64,000 nt of DNA, from the NCBI GenBank assembly GCA_016718155.1, contig JADKEH010000027.1, positions 3,957 to 67,956 of the forward strand. The letters are read 5' to 3'. Both the position numbers and the translations under genes were made by a program. The notes beneath the pieces are model-generated. The model saw only the letters and a program-made list of their open reading frames with translations, was not told the origin of the DNA and did not search any database. Shown one piece after another: positions 17,389-26,064 of this stretch. This DNA comes from Candidatus Rhodoferax randersensis. GTDB taxonomy: Bacteria; Pseudomonadota; Gammaproteobacteria; Burkholderiales; Burkholderiaceae_C. Every line of letters starts with the position of its first letter. The stretch's first letter is position 1.

Positions 17389-19625
17389 TCGTCAATATCC
17401 ACCTGCATCTTGGCGAACAGCTCGGTGCTGCGCGATTGCTCGGGCGCCACGCCGGTGCGCCCGCGGTTGGCACCCAAGTAGTAAGTGGTGCCGGCACTGC
17501 GGCGCCAGGTGTAGGTCAGGCTGTCGGCCTGGCTGCGATCCACATAGGCCGCCACCCCGCGCAGCGGCTCGCTTTGGCGATCGACCTGACTGCGCTGCAC
17601 GATCAGGCGCAAGGTCTGCTGCGGCGCCAGATGCCAGATGGCGAGCAACTGCGCAGCGCTCTCGCGGTAGGTGGTGCCGCCCTGCGGCGCCTGCAGTTGT
17701 GCCAGAGACCAGGTCGGCAGCAGCTCCAGGCGCGCCAGCGGCCGCAGCGTGGCGCTGAGCTTGATGCGCTGGCCGGCACGCACCTGGTTGGCGCTGACAT
17801 CGACCATCTTGCCGCGGTCGTACTCGACGCTGACCACAGGCGCCCACAGCGCTGCGTTGCGGGTGTAGTAGAAGTGCCAGTAGCGCTCCTGCAGCAAGTC
17901 GCTGCCGGCACTGACGCGCTGGCGCGTCAGGCCGCGGTACTCCACCGAGAATTCGCTGTTGTTGCTGTAGCCGGTGTACAAGCCGGGCGTGACCTGGCTG
18001 TAGACCGTGGCGCGGGTGACCGGGTCCTGCACGTTCTCGGCGTTGACGTTCAGCCAAACCTCGTTCAAAGGCCCGAGGTTGCGCCAGACCCGGTGGGCAT
18101 CCAGTGCCAGTCGGCGCACCCCGGTCTGGGTCACAAAACCATTGTCATTGCGAAAACCGATGGTCTTGTTCTCGATCGTGGCGCCGGCTTCATACGGTTC
18201 GGCCCGCCAGAAGGCGTTGGCGTAAAGAGCCGAGCCGGTTTGTGCCGCCGAGGCCACCAGGGCACCGTTGCCGTCTGGCAGCGCGGTGGTGCGCGAGGCC
18301 AGCCACTGCGCGCGCAGACGCAGGTTCGGTGTGGCCTGCCAGGTCAGGTCCGGGCCGGCCACCGAGTTGTCGCCCTGGTGCAAGTCATAACGACGCAAGG
18401 AGGCCAGGGCGCCGACGGTGAGGTGGTCGCGGTCCACGCGCAGCCGCGCGATGGCGGCGTCGGACGCACCCTGCGGCGCGGTGCTGGTGCCGTAGGGGCC
18501 AGGCAGCAGCACATCCCCACCACCCAGGTCGTGCGTGGCAAAGCCGGTGGCGGCCACCGCGTCCGAACGCCAACTGGCGCGCAAGCCCCAGCGCGGCCGG
18601 GTCACGCTGCGGGTGTAGAGCGCGTCCGTCGGCGAACGCAGCAGATCGCTGCTTTCGAGGAAGAACGGACGCTTCTCCGGCAGGTAAAGGGCAAACTGGG
18701 TGTTGCTGGAGAGTTGCGGCACATCAAGCTCGACCTGGCTGAAGTCAGGGCGCAGCGTGGCGTCGACCACCAGCTCGGGGCGGGGTCGCCATTTCAGCTC
18801 CAGCCCCAGATTGGCTTGCGTATCCCCGGTCATGCTCTGCCCGGCGGGGTGCTCGGTGCTGCGCCGCAATGTCAGGTTGGGGCGCCATTGCAGAAAACTG
18901 TGGCTCTCGGTGGGCGCCATGCCCTCAACGGTCTGCAGATCGTCGATGAAGCTGGCCGCGTCGCGCGCCAGCGGCACCGACATGAGCAGATAAGTCTGGT
19001 CGCGCGGAACACGGCGCACCACCATCATGCGCCAGGGCAGGCTGCCTTCACCAACGCCTGCGGCGCTATAGCGCAGCGACGAGAACGGCACCCGAAACAC
19101 CGCGGTGTACCCCTGTTGCGTGAGCTTGCTGGCGGCATCAAAGTCGAAGTCCGGCGAGAAGTCCTCGTTGTCGTCCTCCGCCGTATGCAGCCCGTCCGCC
19201 GTGCTGCCGGAGGCGCCGACGCGAAACCATTGCGCCGCCTTCTTTCGCCCCATCGGATCAAGATACAGCGCGACGAAGTCCTGGGTGCGAAACACCTGGT
19301 CATGGCGTACCAGTTGGCGGCGAATCAGCTCGGGCTGCGGGTCCAGCGCGGTCACGCCCACATAGACGGCCCGCTCGTCTACAAGGACCTGAAGGCGGGT
19401 TTCGAACTTGGGCTCGGCGCCGTGGTTGGGTGCCCGCTCGACAAAGCGGTTGTACACCGGTGCGCGCTTCCACGCGGGGTGATCCAGGCTACCGTCCAGG
19501 GTGATCTTCTCCCCCGGTAGCAAGCGGGCGCCAGAGACCTTGGTGGTGTCTGGGCTGGCTTGTGCGCAGGCTGAGCCGGCCAGTGCGAACAGCAGCAGCA
19601 GGGTGAAGGTCTTTTTGAGAGTCAT
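17373..19625 (-). CDS. DUF5916 protein: CBM9-like domain plus outer-membrane beta-barrel
   Basis: The 750-residue product begins with a signal peptide (MTLKKTFTLLLLFALAGSAC). A CBM9-like beta-sandwich follows (ITLDGSLDHPAWKRAPVYNR, then RLQVLVDERAVYVGVTALDP), and a long C-terminal region of alternating strands ends in an aromatic/charged segment typical of outer-membrane barrels. This is the DUF5916 architecture, of unknown function, possibly carbohydrate-related. The start at 19625 was chosen for the signal peptide. It overlaps the GGDEF remnant by a few bases. Confidence 0.75.
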   Translation of the reverse strand: MTLKKTFTLLLLFALAGSACAQASPDTTKVSGARLLPGEKITLDGSLDHPAWKRAPVYNRFVERAPNHGAEPKFETRLQVLVDERAVYVGVTALDPQPELIRRQLVRHDQVFRTQDFVALYLDPMGRKKAAQWFRVGASGSTADGLHTAEDDNEDFSPDFDFDAASKLTQQGYTAVFRVPFSSLRYSAAGVGEGSLPWRMMVVRRVPRDQTYLLMSVPLARDAASFIDDLQTVEGMAPTESHSFLQWRPNLTLRRSTEHPAGQSMTGDTQANLGLELKWRPRPELVVDATLRPDFSQVELDVPQLSSNTQFALYLPEKRPFFLESSDLLRSPTDALYTRSVTRPRWGLRASWRSDAVAATGFATHDLGGGDVLLPGPYGTSTAPQGASDAAIARLRVDRDHLTVGALASLRRYDLHQGDNSVAGPDLTWQATPNLRLRAQWLASRTTALPDGNGALVASAAQTGSALYANAFWRAEPYEAGATIENKTIGFRNDNGFVTQTGVRRLALDAHRVWRNLGPLNEVWLNVNAENVQDPVTRATVYSQVTPGLYTGYSNNSEFSVEYRGLTRQRVSAGSDLLQERYWHFYYTRNAALWAPVVSVEYDRGKMVDVSANQVRAGQRIKLSATLRPLARLELLPTWSLAQLQAPQGGTTYRESAAQLLAIWHLAPQQTLRLIVQRSQVDRQSEPLRGVAAYVDRSQADSLTYTWRRSAGTTYYLGANRGRTGVAPEQSRSTELFAKMQVDIDEWRSR

Positions 19626-19683
19626 GCGGTGTGATGGTGCGTGGCGGGATGCCAGCGCCGCCAGATCAGCCAGAACCGGCGGG

Positions 19684-21012
19684 CTAGCGCTGAGTGTTGG
19701 GAGCCACCTGCCCCAGGGAACCCGGCAAGGCGCCCGGAGGCAGGAAGAACTGGAAATTGCTGCGTCCGCAATTCTTGACACGGTACATGGCCGCATCCGC
19801 ACGACGAATCAAATCGTCAGCCGTCTCGCCATCATCGGGAAACACGCTGATGCCAACTGAGGGCGAAACCGACACCGCCTGCCCGTCGATCATGACGGGA
19901 ACACTGACCGCTTCAATCAGGTTGGCGGCCACCACGCCCGCATCATCGTGATTGGCAATGTCGGTGAGCACGATCAGAAACTCATCGCCGCCCAGGCGGG
20001 CCACCACGTCGGCTTCGCGCACGGCCAACTTCAGCCGCCGCGCCACTTCGCGCAGCAGCACGTCACCGGCATGATGACCCATCGTGTCGTTGACCAGTTT
20101 GAAGTTGTCGAGGTCCACAAATAGGGTCGCCACAGTCGCCTCGCGACGGCGGGCCATGGCCAAAATGCTTTCCAGCCGCTCCATCAGGTAGAGGCGGTTG
20201 GGCAACTGCGTCAAGTTGTCGTGCAGCGCCATGAATTCGATGCGTTCCTGTGCTGCCTTGCGCGCACTGATGTCGCGCAGCACCGCCAGACGGTAGGTGC
20301 CACCGGCAAACGGCAGGGTCTTGCCGACCACTTCAACCGGAATCACTTGGCCGACGCGGTGCATGACCGCCGCCTCGTAGGGCTCCTCTCGGCCGCCGGC
20401 CATGTAGTCACTAACGGTCTGGCGCCACGTCTCGGGGACGAAGTCCAGGATCCGGCGTCCGACGAGCTCGTCCAGCGAGTACCCCAGCATGCGCTGCATG
20501 GCCTCATTGGCGTCTGTGACCACGCCCTGGTTGTGAAACACGATCCCCTCGGTGGTGGCCTCGGCCAATTTGCGCATGCGCTCTTCACTGTCGCGAATGG
20601 CGCGCTCGGCCTGCCACTGCGCAGTGATGTCATTGATCAGCACAAATGCGCCAACCTGGGTCCGGTCGTCGAAATGGGGAATCAGGTTGACCTCGATCAC
20701 GCGTTGCTCGCCGTTCGGCAAGGCCTGCTCACGCACATACTTGACGGTCTCGCCCGCCACTACCAGCTTGACCTGAGGCTCGATCACCTTCCAGGCCGGC
20801 TCGCCAATGGCTTCGCGCACTGTCTTTCCCAAGATGGTCTGGGGCGTCCAGCCGTTGTACTCTGCGTAACGGCGGTTCGCGAACTGGCACTTCAATGTAC
20901 CCGTCTGGTAGTAAGCAATCAGCGCCGGCACCGAATCGGCAATCAGACGCAGCAGTGACTCCGATTGACTCAGGGGCGGCTTATCCGGGTTTGGCATGTC
21001 GGCAGAAGGCAT
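19684..21012 (-). CDS. PAS-PAS-GGDEF diguanylate cyclase
   Basis: Two PAS domains (SLLRLIADSVPALIAYYQTG; TEGIVFHNQGVVTDANEAMQ) precede an intact GGDEF domain (LTQLPNRLYLMERLESILAM, ARLGGDEFLIVL). The active loop reads GGDEF and no EAL domain follows, so it should make cyclic-di-GMP from GTP in response to a cytoplasmic signal sensed by the PAS modules. There is no membrane segment. The allosteric I-site RxxD is not clear (READVVARLGGDEF). The length is 442 residues. Confidence 0.85.
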   Translation of the reverse strand: MPSADMPNPDKPPLSQSESLLRLIADSVPALIAYYQTGTLKCQFANRRYAEYNGWTPQTILGKTVREAIGEPAWKVIEPQVKLVVAGETVKYVREQALPNGEQRVIEVNLIPHFDDRTQVGAFVLINDITAQWQAERAIRDSEERMRKLAEATTEGIVFHNQGVVTDANEAMQRMLGYSLDELVGRRILDFVPETWRQTVSDYMAGGREEPYEAAVMHRVGQVIPVEVVGKTLPFAGGTYRLAVLRDISARKAAQERIEFMALHDNLTQLPNRLYLMERLESILAMARRREATVATLFVDLDNFKLVNDTMGHHAGDVLLREVARRLKLAVREADVVARLGGDEFLIVLTDIANHDDAGVVAANLIEAVSVPVMIDGQAVSVSPSVGISVFPDDGETADDLIRRADAAMYRVKNCGRSNFQFFLPPGALPGSLGQVAPNTQR

Positions 21013-21040
21013 GGTCTTGTTGTGACATCACGATCAGAAC

Positions 21041-21898
21041 TCACGATACCAGAACTTCCTTGATAGCCTTGCGCCAAACCGCAGCGAGTTTGCTCCACCC
21101 GCAAGCGTTGGGGTGAATTTCGTTCAACCAGTCGGCATCGCTCCCGATCGAGCCCGTGGCAGCGGGTACCAAGGTCCCGTGGGTCGGTACCGAAACGAGG
21201 TTGTTGCGCCCGTTGGTCCAGCCCGCAATCGTGGCCTGAACCTCGTCAAAGATCGCGGCGGTCAAGTCGGGCCAAAGCGTGGGCGCAATGCTGTTCTTGA
21301 CATAGGCGTCAAACAGCCACGCGTGGCCGCGTGGAAAGGCCGGCGCATTGCGCGCCGTCGGGGTGTCGTAATTGTTCAGAAAGATCGGCACGTTGGCGTG
21401 CCGGCTGGATTGAATCACGTTGTAGAGGGCCGAGAAGTTCGGGTTCATGTACTGATTGACCAGGGTGGCCACCGCAGTGCGCTTGAGACAGTCGCGCCCG
21501 CTGGCGGGAACCGGTTCTACCGCGAGGTCGCGCAGTATGCCCTGACCGGGTCCGGGGTCACGCGCTGCATCGATGAAGTCGTTGCCACCGGCACTCAGCA
21601 AAATGGCGTCGAACTTCCAGCTGAACTGGGTGTTGACCCACAGACGAAAATCGCCCCTGGCGCAGTCACCGACGCGACGCATGGTGTCCCCAAACATCGC
21701 CACGTTGATGATCAGCACCTCGTCACCGGCGGCATCCATGGCAGGGGCCAAGGCTTGCAGCAGCGAGGTGTGAAACATGGCGCTTCGGTCCATCCACGAG
21801 TCGCCCTCCGCCAGAAAGCGGTACTTGAAGAACTCGGGGCTCAGCCCATTCTCCATGTGGCCTGCAAACTCATTGCCATAGATGACCAGGCTGGACAT
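21041..21898 (-). CDS. SGNH/GDSL-family hydrolase
   Basis: FLAEGDSWMDRS contains the catalytic serine block (GDSW), ILLSAGGNDFIDA the GGND block, and WLNEIHPNACGW the C-terminal D/E-x-H block. These are the SGNH esterase/lipase motifs. No signal peptide is evident, so it appears cytoplasmic. The substrate cannot be told. The length of 285 residues is complete. Confidence 0.78.
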   Translation of the reverse strand: MSSLVIYGNEFAGHMENGLSPEFFKYRFLAEGDSWMDRSAMFHTSLLQALAPAMDAAGDEVLIINVAMFGDTMRRVGDCARGDFRLWVNTQFSWKFDAILLSAGGNDFIDAARDPGPGQGILRDLAVEPVPASGRDCLKRTAVATLVNQYMNPNFSALYNVIQSSRHANVPIFLNNYDTPTARNAPAFPRGHAWLFDAYVKNSIAPTLWPDLTAAIFDEVQATIAGWTNGRNNLVSVPTHGTLVPAATGSIGSDADWLNEIHPNACGWSKLAAVWRKAIKEVLVS

Positions 21899-22209
21899 GA
21901 AAGCCTCCTATTGACGATGCCGATCAGTAGTGTGACCCACCTTGCCAGCCCAGGCGAGTGATGAAATTCCGGAGCCGGGGTGACAAAGTGGCCCCTTGGC
22001 GACACGGCCCATCGCCAGCTGCTGGCAGTATCTCCACCAATGGCCCAAGCCATCACCGTTCATGCACGGGGATTTTCCGAACCCGTTCACGGTCTGCGCC
22101 GTGCCGCAAAGCGGCGCATGCCCACTGCGTTCTGTGACATCTACCTGCCGGTCGCTTTACGCCCGCCTGGCGCGCAAGAGCCAAGCTCTGACTTGCCAAG
22201 GTAAATGCA
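21899..22209. other. Gene-free stretch
   Basis: These 311 bp lie between two minus-strand genes. I see no credible coding frame, strong hairpin with a T run, or repeat matching others in the window. It probably holds the promoter of the SGNH hydrolase gene. Confidence 0.4.
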
Positions 22210-23076
22210 TCAGGACTGGTCCGGCGGTTTGGGCGACCAGCCACTCAGCCCGAAGCGTCGCGACAGCAGGGCATCAAAGCGCCGGGCTGGCACCCAGGCC
22301 TTGAGCAGGGGCAACAGCGTGCTGCCCTTGCCGCCGCGTATGCGAAGCGGCGGCGTACTGCGCAGCAAAGCATCCACCACGGGCGCGACAAACGCCTCGG
22401 CCGGTGTGGCGTCGACCTGGCCCGCCTGCGCGCGAGCGCGAATACCTTGCTCCACTCCCCGGTACAGCGAGTCGGCTGGTAACTGGATAGCCGCCTCGGC
22501 GTGGTTGCCAAAGCTGGACTGCACACCACCGGGTTGCACCGTCACGACCCGGATGCCAAAGGGCGCCAACTCCATGCGCAGTGCGTCACTCAACGCGTGC
22601 AGCGCCGCCTTGCTGGAGCAATAGGCACCCGCAAACGGCGTGGTGAACACACCAACAATGCTGCCGACATTGACAATCACCGCGCCCGCCCTGGTGCCAA
22701 CTGCGGCGCGCAGCAGCGGCAGTGCTGCGCGGGCTAGCGCCATGGGGGCGATCACATTGGTTTCAAACTGGCGGCGCAGGTCTTCGCGCCGCAGGTCCAT
22801 CACGGCGCCCACCTGCGAAAACCCGGCATTGTTGACCAGCATGTCCAGCCGGCCCTGCTCCTGCCGCACCACGTCCAAGGCCGCGGCAATGCTGGCATCG
22901 TCGTTCACATCCAGCGTCAGCGTGCGCAGGCCCGCCTGGGCCAGGGCCGCCAGGCTGTCGGCGCGCCGTGCGGTGGCGTAGACCGTGTGGCCACGGCGAT
23001 GGAACTCACGCGCCAGCGCGGCGCCAATGCCGCTGGAGCAGCCAGAAATCAAGATGCTCTTTTGCACGCCACTCAC
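22210..23076 (-). CDS. Short-chain dehydrogenase/reductase
   Basis: ILISGCSSGIGAALAREFHR is the TGxxxGIG-type cofactor motif, LDMLVNNAGFSQVG the NNAG motif, and the catalytic Ser and YxxxK are in VNVGSIVGVF and YCSSKAALHALSDAL. This is a classical SDR using NAD(P)H. The substrate is unknown. Its start overlaps the stop of the upstream PEBP gene by 4 bp, suggesting co-translation. Confidence 0.85.
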   Translation of the reverse strand: MSGVQKSILISGCSSGIGAALAREFHRRGHTVYATARRADSLAALAQAGLRTLTLDVNDDASIAAALDVVRQEQGRLDMLVNNAGFSQVGAVMDLRREDLRRQFETNVIAPMALARAALPLLRAAVGTRAGAVIVNVGSIVGVFTTPFAGAYCSSKAALHALSDALRMELAPFGIRVVTVQPGGVQSSFGNHAEAAIQLPADSLYRGVEQGIRARAQAGQVDATPAEAFVAPVVDALLRSTPPLRIRGGKGSTLLPLLKAWVPARRFDALLSRRFGLSGWSPKPPDQS

Positions 23077-23633
23077 TTCGCCTTCGCCCTGCCATACTTT
23101 GCAGTGAAACTGGCTTTGCCAATCGAGTTGGCATTGACCATGAACCCCGCAAGTGCCGCCGTCGCATCGAGCGGGATGTCCAACTTGTCGGTCTTGAGCG
23201 CGTACACCGTGAAAATGTAGCGGTGTGGTTTGTCACCTTGCGGCGGGCAAACGCCGCCCCAGCCCGCCGCGCCGAAATCAACACGCACGTGGCTGGCGCC
23301 CTTGGGCAGATTGGCGCCTCCCACGGCGCCCGCATCGGCGGCCAGCTCGGTCGCACTGGCCGGGATGTTGATCACCGACCAGTGCCACCAGCCCGAGCCG
23401 GTGGGCGCGTCAGGGTCATACATGGTCACGGCGAAGCTCTTGGTGTCCTTGGGCGCGCCGCTCCATTTCAGCAGGGGCGATTTGTTCTCGCCGGCGCAGC
23501 CGAAGCCGTTGAACTCGAACTTCTTGTCGATGGTGCCGCCGGACTTGATGTCGGGGCTGGTCAAGGTAAAGCTGGCCGCGTGGGCCAGCGAGACGCCGCC
23601 GATCAGGGCGGCGGTGAGCAAGATGCGTTGCAT
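23073..23633 (-). CDS. YbhB/YbcL-type PEBP-family secreted protein
   Basis: A signal peptide (MQRILLTAALIGGVSLAHA) is followed by FEFNGFGCAGENKSPLLKWS, TMYDPDAPTGSGWWHWSVIN and GGVCPPQGDKPHRYIFTVYA. These are the conserved blocks of the phosphatidylethanolamine-binding family, including DPDAP and the HWxV ligand pocket. The bacterial family function is unclear, perhaps kinase or protease inhibition. The start at 23633 follows a GGAG-like box. Confidence 0.85.
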   Translation of the reverse strand: MQRILLTAALIGGVSLAHAASFTLTSPDIKSGGTIDKKFEFNGFGCAGENKSPLLKWSGAPKDTKSFAVTMYDPDAPTGSGWWHWSVINIPASATELAADAGAVGGANLPKGASHVRVDFGAAGWGGVCPPQGDKPHRYIFTVYALKTDKLDIPLDATAALAGFMVNANSIGKASFTAKYGRAKAK

Positions 23634-23745
23634 GTCGGTCTCCTCATGTTGAAGGAAGCCGATCGTGCCACGGAACCGCCCGGCCTGCCAACTGCGTGGT
23701 GCACGGATTCTGGGAGATCCTGGGCTGACGAGCCCGCCGGGCAGG

Positions 23746-24783
23746 CTACCTGTCAACAGATAGCCCATGGAACACATCCATGGCTTGCCATGGCAGGGGC
23801 AGGCGAATGTCGACCTGCTCCTGAGCGCCGCGTTCGACCAGGAACTTCATCGATACATCGAACTTGTCGAGCGGCGGTGGCAAGGGCCGCATGGGCTGGT
23901 CGGACGGCAGCCAGAAGTCATCCCAGTGGATCGGAATCACGCGCCTGGCGCCGCTGGCCTGAACAACCTCGCGCCAGTAATCCTGGCGGTGGGCATCGCT
24001 GCGCGGCCCCAGAGCGCCGATACCCAACAACACCACCTCGGCCTTGACGCCCTTCAAGGCGCCAGGCACGAAGCCGGCACTGCCCGTCACCAGCAGGGAG
24101 CGCCCGCCGTGCTGCACCAGCATGGCGTAGCTCTGACCTTCCTTGTACTCGGACACACGCACCGGCGGCTTGAGCGGCTGCGCAATCTCGCCACCCGTGA
24201 AGCCCGTAGGCGCGTGCAAAGCTGGATACAGGGTGATGGTGAAGCGGCCAAACTGCATGGTCTGGCCCAGCTTGGCCACCTGGATCTGGGCCTCTGGCAG
24301 ACCCCAGCCACGCCCGACGTTGGCGCTGGACTCGGAGCCCAACAACACCGCGCCCGTGCGTTTGGCCACCTCTGGCGCATCCATGGCGTGGTCGTAGTGG
24401 GCGTGCAGGGGAATCACCACCGCGACCTTGCCGCTGTGCCCCGGCCCGGGCGCCTGGCCCTTGAGCGCAATGCCGGCACGCAACAGGCCGCGCGTGATGG
24501 CGTCCAGATCGGGTTCGACCTTGCCCAGAAAACTCTGCATCCGGTCCGGCCGCGAAAAAAAGCCGTCAGTCAGTATGGCGGTCTCGCCATCGTCGAGCAA
24601 CAGCGTCGCCACGCCCAGAAAGCTGACCCGCAGCGGTGCCGTTAGCGCGCTGTCCTTCTTCCAGCCCAGCGCCGAGTAGGGCTGCAACGAGGGGTGTTGC
24701 TGCAGCATCCAGGCCAGCCCGGCCATGGACAATGCCAACAACAGCATGATGGCGATCGCCACCCATTTCAGGATTTGCTTCAT
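23746..24783 (-). CDS. Membrane-anchored metallo-beta-lactamase-fold hydrolase
   Basis: MKQILKWVAIAIMLLLALSM is an N-terminal membrane anchor. PLHAHYDHAMD is the metal motif HxHxD of this UlaG/NAPE-PLD-like branch, and RRVIPIHWDDFWLP supplies a C-terminal metal histidine. It probably faces the periplasm. The substrate is unknown. The start at 24783 was chosen because it gives the hydrophobic anchor directly. Confidence 0.72.
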   Translation of the reverse strand: MKQILKWVAIAIMLLLALSMAGLAWMLQQHPSLQPYSALGWKKDSALTAPLRVSFLGVATLLLDDGETAILTDGFFSRPDRMQSFLGKVEPDLDAITRGLLRAGIALKGQAPGPGHSGKVAVVIPLHAHYDHAMDAPEVAKRTGAVLLGSESSANVGRGWGLPEAQIQVAKLGQTMQFGRFTITLYPALHAPTGFTGGEIAQPLKPPVRVSEYKEGQSYAMLVQHGGRSLLVTGSAGFVPGALKGVKAEVVLLGIGALGPRSDAHRQDYWREVVQASGARRVIPIHWDDFWLPSDQPMRPLPPPLDKFDVSMKFLVERGAQEQVDIRLPLPWQAMDVFHGLSVDR

Positions 24784-24917
24784 CTTCACTTTCAGAAACC
24801 CCTTGCCTTGCCGGCCAGGCCCCAACTGCATTGGCGCAACAAACCGGCGCTGAATTACCATGTAGGTATGTGCGGCAAGCAGTCGCGCGGTTTTTCCGAC
24901 CATTCAAAGGAGTTTCT

Positions 24918-25139
24918 ATGTTTCCCGAGTACCGTGATCTCATTTCGAAATTGAAGACCACAGATCACCATTTCAGCCGCTTGTTCGAGCAGCACAACGC
25001 GGTGGACCAGAAGGTCAAGAACATGGAGTCGCGCATCGAAGCCGGCACCCACGAGGACATCGAAACGCTCAAGAAAGAGAAGCTGCAGCTCAAGGACCAG
25101 CTTTACGCCATCCTGAAAAAGGCCGCCAGCTCGGCCTGA
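24918..25139 (+). CDS. YdcH/DUF465 family small protein
   Basis: The 73-residue product MFPEYRDLISKLKTTDHHFS followed by RLFEQHNAVDQKV and LKKEKLQLKDQLYAILK is a helical hairpin typical of DUF465 (YdcH). The start follows AAAGGAG. The function of the family is unknown. Confidence 0.85.
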   Translation: MFPEYRDLISKLKTTDHHFSRLFEQHNAVDQKVKNMESRIEAGTHEDIETLKKEKLQLKDQLYAILKKAASSA

Positions 25140-25146
25140 CCGATTT

Positions 25147-25163
25147 CCGCACCTAAGGTGCGG
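25147..25163. terminator. Hairpin between convergent genes
   Basis: Arms CCGCACC and GGTGCGG around the loop TAA form a perfect 7-bp stem just after the ydcH-like gene, overlapping the stop of the opposing gene. It probably serves as a bidirectional terminator, though only a weak T tract follows. Confidence 0.5.
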
Positions 25164-25371
25164 TCTTGCACGATGGCGCGCAAACGACTTGCGACTTTCC
25201 GATGAACTTGCGCGTCGTCATCGCTGAACGCACGCGGTGCTTCCCACACAGGAAGCATGACATGGTCGAAGTATTGAAAGGCGCGACCAGGTTGAACGGG
25301 GAGCCGCTTGTTTTCGATTGGTAGCGCAGTCCGTCGTCGAGGATTTTCGTCTTGGTGACAGGTTTGGACAT
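25153..25371 (-). CDS. Small conserved cysteine-containing protein
   Basis: The 72 residues (MSKPVTKTKILDDGLRYQSK, then FNLVAPFNTSTMSCFLCGKH and SQVVCAPSCKTA) have CFLCG and CAPSC pairs that could bind zinc. I recall similar short proteins in betaproteobacteria with no known role. It is the only gene in its orientation here. Confidence 0.55.
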   Translation of the reverse strand: MSKPVTKTKILDDGLRYQSKTSGSPFNLVAPFNTSTMSCFLCGKHRVRSAMTTRKFIGKSQVVCAPSCKTAP

Positions 25372-25527
25372 GGGGTGATTTTAAACCCTCTCGGTGATAT
25401 GCCCAGTATTGCCGTCACATTTCGCCTTCAGGCTTGACCGTGAGCGCGATGACTTTCTTGAATCGGTTCAGCTCGCGTTCATGCACCAGGGCGCACGATG
25501 TGATCCATACCAACCCAAGGAGCTTTC

Positions 25528-26004
25528 ATGAAACGTCTCATTTCCGCTCAATCACTCGCAGCAGTTGCGCTTGCGCTAGGCGCTTTCGCCGCGAGCTCGA
25601 CGGCACATGCTCGCAGCGATGTGTACTTCTCTGTCGGCGTGCAGTCACCTGGCTTTTACGTGCAGCCGACGCCTGTGTATGTGCAGCCCCGCGTTATTTA
25701 CACGGCACCTCGACCGGTGTACGTGCAACCGGTGCCGGTGTACACGCACGCACCGATCCGCTACGGTCGCCATGAAAGACCGTACTGGGAACACCGTGGC
25801 CCTTATGGCGACCGCGATCACGACGGCGTCGCCAACCTCTACGATCCAGACAACCAACGCCACCGGCAGCGCCATGCGCGCCATTACAGCCCTTATGGCG
25901 ACCTCGACCGCGACGGAATTCCAAACCAGTACGACCGTGATCGCGACGGCGACGGCATTCGCAACCGCTACGACCGTCGACCGAACAATCCCTACCGCAA
26001 CTAG
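25528..26004 (+). CDS. Secreted protein with YVQP repeats and TSP3-like calcium repeats
   Basis: A signal peptide (MKRLISAQSLAAVALALGAF, then AASSTAHA) is followed by a tyrosine/proline-rich stretch with repeated YVQP units (FYVQPTPVYVQPRVIYTAPR). Aspartate-rich repeats follow (DRDHDGVANLYD, DLDRDGIPNQYDRDRDGDGI) that fit thrombospondin type-3 calcium-binding motifs. It is probably an exported structural or surface protein. No enzymatic motif is seen. Confidence 0.65.
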   Translation: MKRLISAQSLAAVALALGAFAASSTAHARSDVYFSVGVQSPGFYVQPTPVYVQPRVIYTAPRPVYVQPVPVYTHAPIRYGRHERPYWEHRGPYGDRDHDGVANLYDPDNQRHRQRHARHYSPYGDLDRDGIPNQYDRDRDGDGIRNRYDRRPNNPYRN

Positions 26005-26024
26005 CCTAAAGTCGTAAACACCTT

Positions 26025-26064
26025 GATGCGGCTTGCAGCCTGAAATCAGCCCACAAGCCGCATC
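26025..26064. terminator. Hairpin at the soxB 3' end
   Basis: Perfect 11-bp arms, GATGCGGCTTG and CAAGCCGCATC, enclose an 18-base loop between the convergent TSP3-like gene and soxB; the second arm overlaps the soxB stop. It is a likely bidirectional terminator. Confidence 0.5.

Noticed and set aside
17328..19520. A 730-residue plus-strand open frame antisense to the CBM9/beta-barrel gene
   Set aside because: It mirrors a real secreted protein on the other strand, has no recognisable domain, and long antisense frames are expected at this GC content.
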